Of a DNA stretch of 64,000 nucleotides, positions 1 to 7,254 are shown piece after piece. Positions within the stretch are counted from its first letter, which is position 1, and the number at the start of each line of letters is the position of its first letter. This stretch comes from Ottowia beijingensis (lineage in GTDB: Bacteria; Pseudomonadota; Gammaproteobacteria; Burkholderiales; Burkholderiaceae_C): assembly GCF_013423955.1 (NCBI RefSeq), contig NZ_JACCKX010000001.1:1550001-1614000 (forward strand), in the 5' to 3' direction. A program made the position numbers and the translations under genes. A model generated the notes under the pieces. It made no database searches and was not told the origin of the DNA. It saw only the letters and a program-made list of their open reading frames with translations.

Positions 1-378
1 CGCGCATCGGATGCGGCGTTCACCTTGATCGATGCCGTACCCGCGGCGATTGCCGACCCCGGAACCACCGCCGTGTGGGAGCAGGCGCTCGACATGATCG
101 AGGCCGGACAACTCACACTGGATGTGTTCATCGGCAAGCAGGCCGCATGGATTTCGCAACTGATCGTGCAGTACGGCAGCACCTCGCTGTCCATCGAGGT
201 TCCCCAGGGGCCTGCTTGTCCGCAGTGCGGCGCACCGACGCGCCAGCGCACCGGCAAGACCGGCCCCTTCTGGTCGTGCAGTCGCTACCCCGACTGCAAA
301 GGCACGCTGCCGGTCGATCCCGGCACGTCCAAGCGCGGTGCCTCGCGCCCGCGCAGTAGCGGCCGCAAGGGCTCCTGA
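1..378 (+). CDS. topB: DNA topoisomerase III, C-terminal end (partial)
   Basis: The reading frame is open from the first base, so the start lies left of the window. The 125 visible residues contain a C4 zinc-finger of the topoisomerase type: Cys pairs at fragment residues 73/76 and 93/99 (CPQC, then CSRYPDC), followed by a basic Ser/Arg-rich tail. Type IA topoisomerases of the TopB group relax and decatenate single-stranded regions; in ICEclc-type elements a topB gene normally sits in the replication/maintenance part, just before the region seen here. No catalytic tyrosine is visible because that part is outside the window. The family assignment rests on the zinc-finger and on context. Confidence 0.8.
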   Translation, partial: RASDAAFTLIDAVPAAIADPGTTAVWEQALDMIEAGQLTLDVFIGKQAAWISQLIVQYGSTSLSIEVPQGPACPQCGAPTRQRTGKTGPFWSCSRYPDCKGTLPVDPGTSKRGASRPRSSGRKGS

Positions 379-912
379 CCGACCCCGCTCCCCGAGAGCC
401 GTGCCCGCCATCGGCGGCGTGGCCCATGTCCCGCACGCCCTGCGGGACGCCCAGCGCGCAACGCCTTCTCTTGTCCGTGTGCGCGTCCCGCCCAGCCGTC
501 CCCCAGCCGCGGGACCTGAAGGTATCTTCTCCACGAACCATGTCCGGGGTTTCCCGGCGCGTTCTGCTGATCAGCATTTTCCGCCTCTGCGAAGGGTCCC
601 CGGTGGCTTGCCGGCCTGCGAGCCACCCGGAGACCCTTCGTGGTCAGCGGTATTCGATGCCGTGCCCAACGGCGAAAAACTGGGCTCCTTTTGTGCGCGG
701 ATGTGCGCCAGAAGATGCCGGCGCCAACCACGACATGCGCCGGGTGCGATTGCTGACAGCAGACGGTTCTAGCGACGACCGGGCCTGCAACAGCCCACGG
801 GTGGTTCCGTCCTCCCGAGCCGAAGGCCACACGGCCTTCGGCGCCTTTCTCCTGCCGATCAACGTCCCGGCCCGGCCACACGGTCCAGGGCCACACGAAC
901 AGGAGACCCGAC
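379..912 (+). other. 534-base leader region without a convincing gene
   Basis: No protein-coding signal I trust is present between topB and the methyltransferase. The stretch is rich in inverted repeats: a 12-base palindrome (TGCTGATCAGCA) at 565-576; a long interrupted hairpin at 590-640 (CGAAGGGT/ACCCTTCG outside, GGTGGC/GCCACC inside); and a 10-base perfect stem at 819-842 (GCCGAAGGCC/GGCCTTCGGC with a 4-base loop). The last one is 70 bases upstream of the methyltransferase start and could be a terminator for the upstream operon or part of the leader of the next gene. A GGAG-type ribosome site (caggag) lies at about 900-905. Confidence 0.5.
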
Positions 913-2528
913 ATGAACCCGCAACCTCGCACCTCACGCGGTGCGCCCCAGGCCGCGCCACTGCTGTACGGCAGCGTGTGCAGCGGCATCGAGGCCGCGA
1001 GCTCGCCTGGCAACCCCTCGGCCTCGAAGCCGTGTGGTTCGCCGAAATCGAGCCGTTCCCGAGCGCCGTGCTCGCCCACCGTTACCCCCACGTGCCCAAC
1101 CTGGGCGACATGACCGCGATCGCCCGCCAGGTGCGCGCCGGCACCGTGCCGGCGCCCGACATCCTGGTCGGCGGCACGCCGTGCCAGTCGTTCAGCGTTG
1201 CAGGTAGCCGGCGCGGGCTGGATGACCCGCGCGGAGCCCTTTCCCTTGCCTATGTGGAGCTTGCCAATGCCATCGACCAAACCCGCCAACAAGACCGCCG
1301 CCCGGCGGCCACGCTCGTCTGGGAAAACGTCCCCGGCGTCCTCAACGACCGCAGCAATGCCTTCGGGCATTTCCTGGGGGCACTGGTCGGGGAAAGCCGT
1401 GCGCTCCAGCCGCCAGGGGATCGGTGGGCGCACGCTGGTTGTGTGTCTGGACCCCGCCGCCGCATCGCGTGGCGCGTGCTCGACGCTCAATATTTCGGTG
1501 TCGCCCAACGCCGCAAGCGCGTGTTTCTTGTGGCAAGTGGTGGAGATGACCTCGATCCCGCAGAAGTACTTTTTGAGCGCGCAGGCCTGCTCGGGGATTC
1601 TTGTGCGGGCCGCGCGCCGTGGCAAGAAGCTGCCCACGATGCTGGACCGGGTGCTGAAGCAGCAGGCGCATGCGCAGGACTTGCAGGATTCGCAGGGCTG
1701 AAGCAGCCCTACGGCAAGGTCACGACGACGTTCGGATTCAGCGGCGGCATTGGCCCCGTCGATGTGGCGGCGTGCCTGATGGCCGCTGGCCCCAAGCACG
1801 ACATTCGCACCGAGACGTTCATGGTGCAGTCGGTCGTCGGCAGCATCGCCCACACCCTCGACACCGCCAACAACGGCAGGGGCAGCAGCGAGGATGGCAC
1901 CGGCAAGGGTGTTCCGATCATCGCCTTTACTGCCCAGGGCAGCGGCGCCGATGCCACGTTCGACCTGACGCCGACGCTGCGCGCTGGCGGCCATCGCAAC
2001 AGCCATGCGAACGCCGGTGTCGTGCCCGCCATCGCTTTCGCGCAGAACAACCGCGGTGAAGTGCGCTACGAATCCGGCCATGGACAGGTGGCTTGCACCG
2101 TGCTGTCCAACGGCAAGCCGGGCTACGGCGTGCCGATGGTAGCCTGCGTATCTCTGCGTGGCCGCGAGAACGGCCTTGCCGCCGAGTTGGGCGGCACCGT
2201 AGCGGGCGCACTTCGCACCAGCGGCGGCGGCGCGGACAAGCCCCATGTGCTGGCTCCCGACTTCGAGGCGCATTTCCGCTACGACTGGAACGGCCCTGGC
2301 CCCGGCGACTGGTCGCACTGGCGGGTGCGGCGGCTGATGCCCGTGGAGTGCGAGCGGCTGCAAGGCATGCCCGACGACTACACGCTGATCACCTACCGCG
2401 GCAAGCCCGCCGCCGACGCTCCACGCTACAAGGCGATCGGCAACTCCATGGCTGTACCGTGCATGGCATGGCTGGGCCAGCGCCTGGTGCAGTACCTGCA
2501 CAAGACGGGCTCGACCGCTTCGGATTGA
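913..2528 (+). CDS. DNA (cytosine-5-) methyltransferase, frame broken near 1001
   Basis: C5 methyltransferase of the phage/ICE Dcm type, expected to transfer a methyl group from SAM to cytosine C5. Motif I (SVCSGIEAAS) lies at the N-terminus. Motif IV with the catalytic cysteine (GGTPCQSFSVAG) is near 1170-1205, motif VI (ENVPG) near 1320, and motif X (KAIGNSMAVP) near 2430. Start 913 is chosen because it is preceded by caggag and gives motif I. The frame from 913 must shift by one missing base at about 1001-1003 to join motif I to the rest. Restored length is about 538 residues. Likely role: self-methylation of the ICE against host restriction. In the stretch 1540-1700 a second frame also reads like a known phage protein segment (see findings). 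Confidence 0.85.
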
Positions 2529-2571
2529 TCGGCGACGCAGCCTGCGGGCCGCGCCATTCTCCCTCCTGCAT

Positions 2572-2633
2572 TGCCGATGTATTGGCAGCAGCCCGCAGCC
2601 AGGGTGTCAAGGCTGCCGCGGGTTCCACCCGCG
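2572..2633 (+). ncRNA. radC-like structured RNA, copy 1
   Basis: Three consecutive hairpins: P1 TGCCGA/TTGGCA (2572-2587), P2 GCAGCC/GGCTGC (2595-2616) and P3 CGCGGG/CCCGCG (2617-2633). The same three-stem order and spacing recurs in four other leaders in this window with compensating changes. It lies about 140 bases upstream of the 2771 gene, in its presumed 5' leader. Orientation is inferred from the downstream gene. The identity with the published radC RNA motif is from memory of that motif's genomic context (RadC and ICE genes), not from a covariance search. Confidence 0.65.
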
Positions 2634-2770
2634 CCACCCGCCAGTTCGCCTCGGCATCTCACCGGCGAACGCTGCCCACCGGGGCACCGATGCCTCTTTC
2701 TCCAACCCACGGGATGGCCGCCACGTCCCGTCAGGGGCATGTCGCCACCCGGTCGATTTCAGGACTTCCC

Positions 2771-3328
2771 ATGGACAACATCACCAAGCAAAACCGCATC
2801 ACGCTGAAGAGCCTCAAGGTGGCAGATTTCGCCAGCGAAGAAACGATGTGCTTCAGCGCCACCGTCGTGTTCGACGGCACTCCCATCGCCGAGGCCCGCA
2901 ACGACGGCCACGGCGGCTCGACGTTCCTGCGCGCGCTCAGCGGCAAGGCGGCGTTGCTGGCTCAGGCCGAAGCCTTCGCCAAGGGCCTGCCGCCTGCGCC
3001 GCTCAACCTCGGCCAGGAGGGCGAAGACCCTCACTACATCGACATGACGCTCGACTTCCTGGTCGATGAACTTGCCGACGCCATGCACGCGGAACGCAAG
3101 GTGCGAGCCGCGTTCAACCGCGACATCGGCAACAAGGTGCTGTTCATCAAGGACGGCAAATTGCTGTTCATCAAGGGCATCAAGCTCAAGGCCATTGCTG
3201 ACCGCAAGGCGTACTTCGCTTCGCTGCGCGCTCGGCAGGCCCAGCCCATCGTCATCCTCGCCGAGCTTGCGCCCGAGCAGGCATTCGACCTGTGGAAGCA
3301 GCATGTCCTGGGCGACAAGCCCGACTGA
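2771..3328 (+). CDS. ICE conserved protein of unknown function (185 aa)
   Basis: I do not recognise a named family. The product is a 185-residue soluble protein with no signal peptide or membrane segment, starting MDNITKQNRITLKSLK. It has an even mix of charged residues and a central Asp/Glu-rich stretch around residue 90. The ATG at 2771 is chosen over longer upstream options because homologous-looking composition starts there and the upstream sequence is the structured RNA leader. It is followed by a strong terminator, so it looks like a single-gene unit with its own leader RNA. By position it belongs to the accessory genes that fill this part of ICEclc-like elements. Confidence 0.7.
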   Translation: MDNITKQNRITLKSLKVADFASEETMCFSATVVFDGTPIAEARNDGHGGSTFLRALSGKAALLAQAEAFAKGLPPAPLNLGQEGEDPHYIDMTLDFLVDELADAMHAERKVRAAFNRDIGNKVLFIKDGKLLFIKGIKLKAIADRKAYFASLRARQAQPIVILAELAPEQAFDLWKQHVLGDKPD

Positions 3329-3355
3329 CCCAGCACCGACGCACTCTCCTGGCAG

Positions 3356-3382
3356 CCCCGCACTCGATGCGGGGTTTCTTTC
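3356..3382 (+). terminator. Rho-independent terminator after 2771 gene
   Basis: Perfect 7-base stem CCCCGCA/TGCGGGG (3356-3374) with a 5-base loop followed by tttctttct. It lies 28 bases after the stop codon at 3328. Confidence 0.75.
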
Positions 3383-3467
3383 TCTGCGCGCATCAATCGG
3401 GGGTGGGCCGGATGCCGTTTTCCAACTGACGCGACGCGGCCCGCGCACGAAGCTGCCCGCATGTTCG

Positions 3468-3527
3468 CTGATTCGTCAGCACATGCCAGCAGCCAGGGTT
3501 TCAAGCTGCCGCGGGTCTCTCCCGCGT
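3468..3527 (+). ncRNA. radC-like structured RNA, copy 2
   Basis: P1 GCTGA/TCAGC with a TTCG loop (3468-3481), the conserved linker ACATGCCAG, P2 GCAGC/GCTGC (3490-3510) and P3 CGCGGG/CCCGCG (3511-3527). The linker and the P2 loop sequence (agggtttcaa) resemble copy 1, while P1 differs in sequence but still pairs. It lies about 130 bases upstream of the 3655 gene. The 326 bases between 3329 and 3654 contain only the terminator and this RNA. Confidence 0.65.
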
Positions 3528-3654
3528 TGCCCACCAGTCCGCATCGCATCAAGTCTGCGGACGCGCGTCCCCATGACGCTGATGCATTTTTCAACCGCGT
3601 GCGGAGCTGCCATCCCGTGAGGGACGAGGCCCCGCTTTTCCAAGGAGCCCGTCC

Positions 3655-3867
3655 ATGTCCCAGCAAGCCTCTTTCGGCCAATTGGCCTCGACCTACTGCG
3701 GCAAGTTCCTGCCGCTCGAAGTCCTGCAAAGCGCCGCCGGTCACTACATCGGCACGCGCGATACCGAAGGGCCCGTTTCGCGGGAATCCCGCGAGTACTT
3801 CCGCAGCCATGCCGCGGCTCAACGTGCCCTCGAAAGAGGCGGCTGGTCCCAGCTCGCCATTCCCTGA
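3655..3867 (+). CDS. Small ICE protein of unknown function (70 aa)
   Basis: A 70-residue soluble protein (MSQQASFGQLASTYCGKF...), starting 7 bases after the AAGGAG ribosome site at 3641-3646. No recognised domain; one cysteine near residue 15, no membrane segment. It is followed after 21 bases by the 3889 gene, which has its own GGAGG-type site, so the two are probably co-transcribed from the RNA-leader promoter. Codon use and GC content resemble the neighbouring ICE genes. Function unknown. Confidence 0.65.
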   Translation: MSQQASFGQLASTYCGKFLPLEVLQSAAGHYIGTRDTEGPVSRESREYFRSHAAAQRALERGGWSQLAIP

Positions 3868-3888
3868 TCCAACTGGAGGAATCACGTC

Positions 3889-4281
3889 ATGAACCAGCTA
3901 CTGCCACGGGAAGTCGTCGATCAGATCATGCGGGAAGAACAGCATTTCGCGGCCGCGCCCCAAGCCTTCTTCGAGGCCTGGAAGCGCGGTGTCGAGATCG
4001 CTGGCCCCGAATGGTTCGGTGACGGCACCCGTGAAGGTCTGAACCAGGCCAAGAGCAAGTGGGATCTGCGTCCCAACATGCTGCGGCTCAACGATGCCCT
4101 CGGCGTCCTGAGCAGCGGCGAACGCATGTTCCTGTCCGCCATGGTCAGCTTCTACAACGCGCGCGAGGGCGGTGCCATGCTCAAGCGCTGCCACTTCAAC
4201 GGACTGTCGGACTTCGACGGTCTCGACCTGCAACGCCGTAAGGTCCTCGCCGACCTGCTCGTGAACTACAACGGCTGGTGA
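3889..4281 (+). CDS. ICE conserved protein of unknown function (130 aa)
   Basis: A 130-residue soluble protein, starting MNQLLPREVVDQIMREEQ and ending LVNYNGW. It is largely helical by composition, with a Trp/Phe-rich centre (FFEAWKRG, PEWFGDG) and no membrane segment or signal peptide. An aactggaggaat ribosome site precedes the start. A strong terminator follows its stop. I do not recognise a named family with confidence; proteins of this type are common passengers of ICEclc-like elements. Probably the second gene of a two-gene unit with 3655. Confidence 0.65.
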   Translation: MNQLLPREVVDQIMREEQHFAAAPQAFFEAWKRGVEIAGPEWFGDGTREGLNQAKSKWDLRPNMLRLNDALGVLSSGERMFLSAMVSFYNAREGGAMLKRCHFNGLSDFDGLDLQRRKVLADLLVNYNGW

Positions 4282-4323
4282 GCCGGTCTCCGGCACACCA
4301 CCACGTCTTCGTTCACTCCCCAC

Positions 4324-4361
4324 GAGGGGCACGCGCCCACGAGGCCGTGCCCCTCATTTTG
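4324..4361 (+). terminator. Rho-independent terminator after 3889 gene
   Basis: Ten-base perfect stem GAGGGGCACG/CGTGCCCCTC (4324-4355) followed by attttgttt, 42 bases downstream of the stop codon at 4281. Confidence 0.8.
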
Positions 4362-4432
4362 TTTCCCGTAGTCCAGCGCAGTGCTGACAACGCCATGGTC
4401 GGCGCTGCCTGACGCTTTTTCCATTTTTCAAC

Positions 4433-4455
4433 CCACCGGGTCCAATTCCCGGTGG
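4433..4455 (+). promoter_or_regulatory. Leader hairpin before 4493 gene
   Basis: Perfect 8-base stem CCACCGGG/CCCGGTGG with a 7-base loop, ending about 25 bases before the ribosome site of the 4493 gene. Similar GC-rich hairpins of the type CCACC-GGGG stand just upstream of several ICE genes here (for example before 15805, 16249 and 17008), so this may be a leader element rather than a terminator. Confidence 0.4.
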
Positions 4456-4492
4456 CGGGGATTGGCTCCATTATTCAATCTGGAGAGATCCC

Positions 4493-5230
4493 ATGTCCCA
4501 GAATCCTAATCCCTTCCTTCGCGGCTACTGGAATCTGAAAATCGTCCGCACGCTGTGCATCAGCTACGACGATGGAAGCCCGCATGTCTGGCGCAACATC
4601 CACGCGAGCCAGCAATTCCTTTCCGACGAAGAACTGGTTTCATCGTCCTGCATCGTCACCAACGATTTCGCCGTGGTCAGCAACGGCCCTGAACCCTTGA
4701 GCGACGACGTGCTGGCCGAATGCGACGCCGGTGAAGGCGTCAGCGGCGAAGGCGTGATTGGTGCCGTGGTCTATGCCATCCATGGCGAGGACTTCGACGG
4801 TCGCCCAGTCCACGTCGGCGATGCCTATTCGGCCGAGGCTGCGCGGGAAGTGGTGCAGCGCCTGACTTTCGAGACCGGCTACTACAGCCGGTGCTGGGAG
4901 ATCAGCCGCGAGCACATCACGGTCGATACCTGGCACTACCTCGCCGACCTGGCGGACATCGCCACGCCGGAGGCCATGCTGTTCATCGCCTTCCGTGTGC
5001 CGTACAGCCCGGCGATCGGCGTCAAGCTGATCTCCACGCCCTGGACGGACCAGAACCTGGAGCACGCCGAGGGCATCACCGCCGAGCAGCTTCGGCAGGA
5101 GCACCGGAACAAGGGCATGCCGGAGGACCTGGCAAACATCCTTGAACTGGCCGGCCAGGCCGATGTGCGCATTCTGATCCTCGACGCCGACGCACCCGCG
5201 CTGCTGGGCCTGCCGCTGGCCGAGTCCTAG
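4493..5230 (+). CDS. ICE conserved protein of unknown function (245 aa)
   Basis: A 245-residue acidic soluble protein (MSQNPNPFLRGYWNLK...), with a ctggagag ribosome site 6 bases upstream. No signal peptide, no membrane helix and no catalytic motif that I recognise. A glycine/acid repeat (GEGVSGEGVIG) lies near residue 85. The C-terminal third carries an Ala/Leu/Asp-rich helix and ends LGLPLAES. It stands between two hairpins and appears to be a monocistronic accessory gene. Function unknown; I am confident that it is coding because the frame is long, uninterrupted and has ICE-like codon use. Confidence 0.65.
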   Translation: MSQNPNPFLRGYWNLKIVRTLCISYDDGSPHVWRNIHASQQFLSDEELVSSSCIVTNDFAVVSNGPEPLSDDVLAECDAGEGVSGEGVIGAVVYAIHGEDFDGRPVHVGDAYSAEAAREVVQRLTFETGYYSRCWEISREHITVDTWHYLADLADIATPEAMLFIAFRVPYSPAIGVKLISTPWTDQNLEHAEGITAEQLRQEHRNKGMPEDLANILELAGQADVRILILDADAPALLGLPLAES

Positions 5231-5270
5231 CAGCCGCGCGACACGCCGGCCTTCCTCATTGTCCCCCATG

Positions 5271-5299
5271 CCAGCCCGTTTCCCCAGGAGCCGGGCTGG
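5271..5299 (+). promoter_or_regulatory. Hairpin between 4493 and 5323 genes
   Basis: Perfect 8-base stem CCAGCCCG/CGGGCTGG with a 13-base loop, followed by tccattttc. It could terminate the 4493 transcript or form the leader of the 5323 gene; the loop contains aggag. Confidence 0.45.
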
Positions 5300-5322
5300 T
5301 CCATTTTCATAGGCGCAACCTC

Positions 5323-5601
5323 ATGTTCCCCGACCTCATCTCGCCCGCAGCCGACTTCGAGCATCAGCTTGGAGCCTGCGTCAACGCCATGAGCCAGGAC
5401 GACGCCATCGGCCAGATCCTGGTATTCGAGCGCACGCACGGCGCGCTGCACATGCGCCATATCGTCAGCGCCGACCTGATGGACACCGACATTGATGACT
5501 ACGAAATGGTCGTCTTCGACGGTGGCAACACCAGCGGCGACACATGGAAGCATGTCTTCTTCCCTCGTCAGCGCGAGCACTACTTCGTGTACGAAGCCTG
5601 A
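5323..5601 (+). CDS. Small ICE protein of unknown function (92 aa)
   Basis: A 92-residue acidic protein (MFPDLISPAADFEHQL...), with a high Asp content in the centre (DLMDTDIDDYEMV) and an aromatic C-terminus (HYFVYEA). No named domain recognised, no membrane segment. The ribosome site is weak; the start is placed at the first ATG after the hairpin at 5271-5299. A bidirectional terminator separates it from the convergent PaaI-like gene, which marks the border of the accessory region with the sulfur-themed cargo block. Confidence 0.6.
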   Translation: MFPDLISPAADFEHQLGACVNAMSQDDAIGQILVFERTHGALHMRHIVSADLMDTDIDDYEMVVFDGGNTSGDTWKHVFFPRQREHYFVYEA

Positions 5602-5607
5602 CCTGCC

Positions 5608-5636
5608 AGCCCCTCATCCGAGGGGCTGCTTGTTTT
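5608..5636. terminator. Bidirectional terminator between convergent genes
   Basis: Perfect 8-base stem AGCCCCTC/GAGGGGCT (5608-5627) with an atcc loop, followed by gcttgtttt on the plus strand. It lies between the stop of the 5323 gene and the stop of the minus-strand PaaI-like gene. Confidence 0.75.
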
Positions 5637-6096
5637 CAGGCTTTCGCCGCGAACTGCACGGCCACCATCTCGCCTGTGACGCACACCTCGCCGCCGGCGC
5701 TGAGTGTCAAATCGATGATGGCCTTGCGCCCCTCCAGCGAACGTAACGTGCCCTCGATGAGCAATTCGACGCCCAGCGGCGTGGGCCGCCGGTAGTCCAC
5801 TTTCAGCGAGCCGGTGACAAAGCGGATCGGCGGGCCACCATCCCCCATGACGCGACCTTGCACCCGGTATGCGAAGGCCGCCGCGCTGGCGGTGCCGTGG
5901 CAGTCCAGCAGCGAGGCCAGCATGCCGCCATAGACGTTGCCCGGATAGCCGCCGCTGTACATCGTCGCCGGCGAGAAGCGCGCATGGGTGCGCTCGCCCT
6001 CGATGAAGCTCTTGAGATGGAGCCCCTGGGGTTGGCTGGCCCGCAGCCGTAGCAGTGCGCGAATTCGGCCGGGTAATGATCTTGGATGGCTTGCAT
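5636..6096 (-). CDS. PaaI-like hotdog thioesterase, frame broken near 6024
   Basis: Hotdog-fold protein of the PaaI/YbgC thioesterase type, expected to cleave acyl-CoA or a similar thioester. The N-terminal part (MQAIQDHYPAEFAHCYGCG) carries the Cys-x2-Cys seen in many members. The hotdog core includes the GGMLASLLDCHGTASA helix and the strand VDYRRPTPLG. The two parts are in different frames; one base is missing in the run CCCC at 6023-6026 (GGGG on the coding strand). Restored length is about 153 residues. It lies 29 bases downstream of the ArsR-rhodanese gene on the same strand and is probably co-transcribed with it. Substrate unknown. Confidence 0.75.
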
Positions 6097-6125
6097 GTCG
6101 ATCCTTGATTGCACAACGGCGAGGC

Positions 6126-6797
6126 TCAAGCCTCCACGGCCAGCCCGGCCGCCTTCCACTCCGGGAAGCCGTCTTCGAGCCGTCGCACCTTGAAGCCCTT
6201 GGCGCGCAGCGCCGCCACGGCCTCGAAGGACATCACGCAGTACGGCCCACGGCAGTAGGCAATGATTTCGTGGCCCTTGGGCAAGTCCGCCAGGCGACGC
6301 TCCAGCTCGTCGGCCGGGATGTTGATGGCACCCGCCACGTGGCCCAGCGCGTATTCCGCTTCCGGGCGCACGTCCAGCACCGTCACCTGGCCGGCATTCA
6401 GGCGCTCGGCCAGTTCTTCGCGCGAAACGGCTTCCAGCGCGTCACGGTCATGGAAGAAGTCGCGCATCACGCCGCGTACCTCTGCGATGTTGCGCTCGCC
6501 CACGCGGCCCAGCGCCTTGAGCAGCGCCACCACCTCCACATCGCCCGCCAGGCGATAGAAGACCCGCTTGCCCTGGCGTTCGGCCTCCACCAGCCGCGCG
6601 CGCCGCAGCAGTTGCAGGTGGCGTGAGGCGTTGGCCATCGACAGGCCGACCAGTCCGGCCAGGTCTTCGACGCTGCGCGGCCCCTGCGCCATGCCTTCGA
6701 GCAGTTCGAGCCGATGCGCATGGCCCAGCGCTTGCGCCACGGCGGCCAGGTTCTCGAACACCACGTGCTTGGGGCTTTCGGATGAGGTTGACAACAT
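6126..6797 (-). CDS. ArsR-family regulator fused to a rhodanese domain
   Basis: A 223-residue fusion. Residues about 10-100 form an ArsR winged helix (recognition helix around SMANASRHLQLL). Residues about 125-220 form a rhodanese domain with the active loop CRGPYC (Cys182 and Cys187). ArsR-rhodanese fusions are known as sulfur- or thiol-responsive repressors; the rhodanese cysteine can carry a persulfide. The start at 6797 is chosen because upstream codons run into the divergent promoter. The gene diverges from the DsrE-desulfurase operon, and an inverted repeat between them is a likely operator. Inferred role: repressor of both arms, released by reactive sulfur or a related stress. Confidence 0.85.
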   Translation of the reverse strand: MLSTSSESPKHVVFENLAAVAQALGHAHRLELLEGMAQGPRSVEDLAGLVGLSMANASRHLQLLRRARLVEAERQGKRVFYRLAGDVEVVALLKALGRVGERNIAEVRGVMRDFFHDRDALEAVSREELAERLNAGQVTVLDVRPEAEYALGHVAGAINIPADELERRLADLPKGHEIIAYCRGPYCVMSFEAVAALRAKGFKVRRLEDGFPEWKAAGLAVEA

Positions 6798-6814
6798 GGA
6801 TTTCACAATTACAC

Positions 6815-6830
6815 AATCAACACATTGATT
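6815..6830. promoter_or_regulatory. Probable operator of the ArsR-rhodanese regulator
   Basis: Perfect inverted repeat AATCAA-caca-TTGATT in an AT-rich stretch between the divergently transcribed regulator (start 6797) and the DsrE gene (start 6902). ArsR-type repressors bind such short AT-rich dyads. No experimental basis. Confidence 0.6.
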
Positions 6831-6901
6831 GAATGATGGCATGATTGCTGCCCAGCATCAAGCCATCCGGGACAAAAGCCATTTTCTCCGCTGGAGACTC
6901 C

Positions 6902-7254
6902 ATGAAAACCCTCCTGATCATCAACGACCCGCCCTACGGCACCGAGCGCATGTACAACGCCTTGCGCTTGGCTTCCGCGCTGCTCAAGGACGCCGCCAAC
7001 CACGTCAGCGTGTTCCTGATGGCCGATGCCGTCTCCGGCTGCAAGGCCGGTCAGAAGACCCCGACGGCTACTACAACGTTGAACGCATGCTGCGCCGCGT
7101 GACGAACAATGCCCAGGGCGAGGTGCTCCTGTGCGGCACCTGCCTGGATGCGCGCGGCATCAAGGACGAGGAAGTGATGCCCGGCGCACGCCGCAGCACG
7201 ATGGATGAACTGGCCGCCGCCACCGTGGCCGCCGACAAGGTGCTGGTGTTCTGA
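6902..7254 (+). CDS. DsrE-family protein, frame broken near 7060
   Basis: Small sulfur-relay-type protein (about 117 residues after repair). It starts MKTLLIINDPPYGTERMYNA, which is the DsrE/TusD-like first strand and P-loop-like turn, and contains the Cys of LLCGTCLDARG near residue 80, a plausible persulfide carrier. One base is missing in the run CCCC at 7059-7062. An actccATG context follows a ctggagact ribosome site. The stop codon overlaps the start of the cysteine desulfurase (TGATG), so the two are translationally coupled. That fits a role as sulfur acceptor for the desulfurase, though this is inference. Confidence 0.8.

Noticed and set aside
1000..1010. Programmed frameshift in the methyltransferase
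   Set aside because: No slippery heptamer or downstream pseudoknot, and identical one-base losses are found throughout the window, so a sequence error is more likely. The same applies to the VirB4, TraD and helicase breaks.
285..2501. Long minus-strand open frame over the methyltransferase region (738 codons)
   Set aside because: It is the antisense shadow of a GC-rich gene; it has no motif, and the plus strand carries a clear C5 methyltransferase. The same reasoning removes the long minus-strand frames at 7071-9749, 25671-27776 and 31180-32916.
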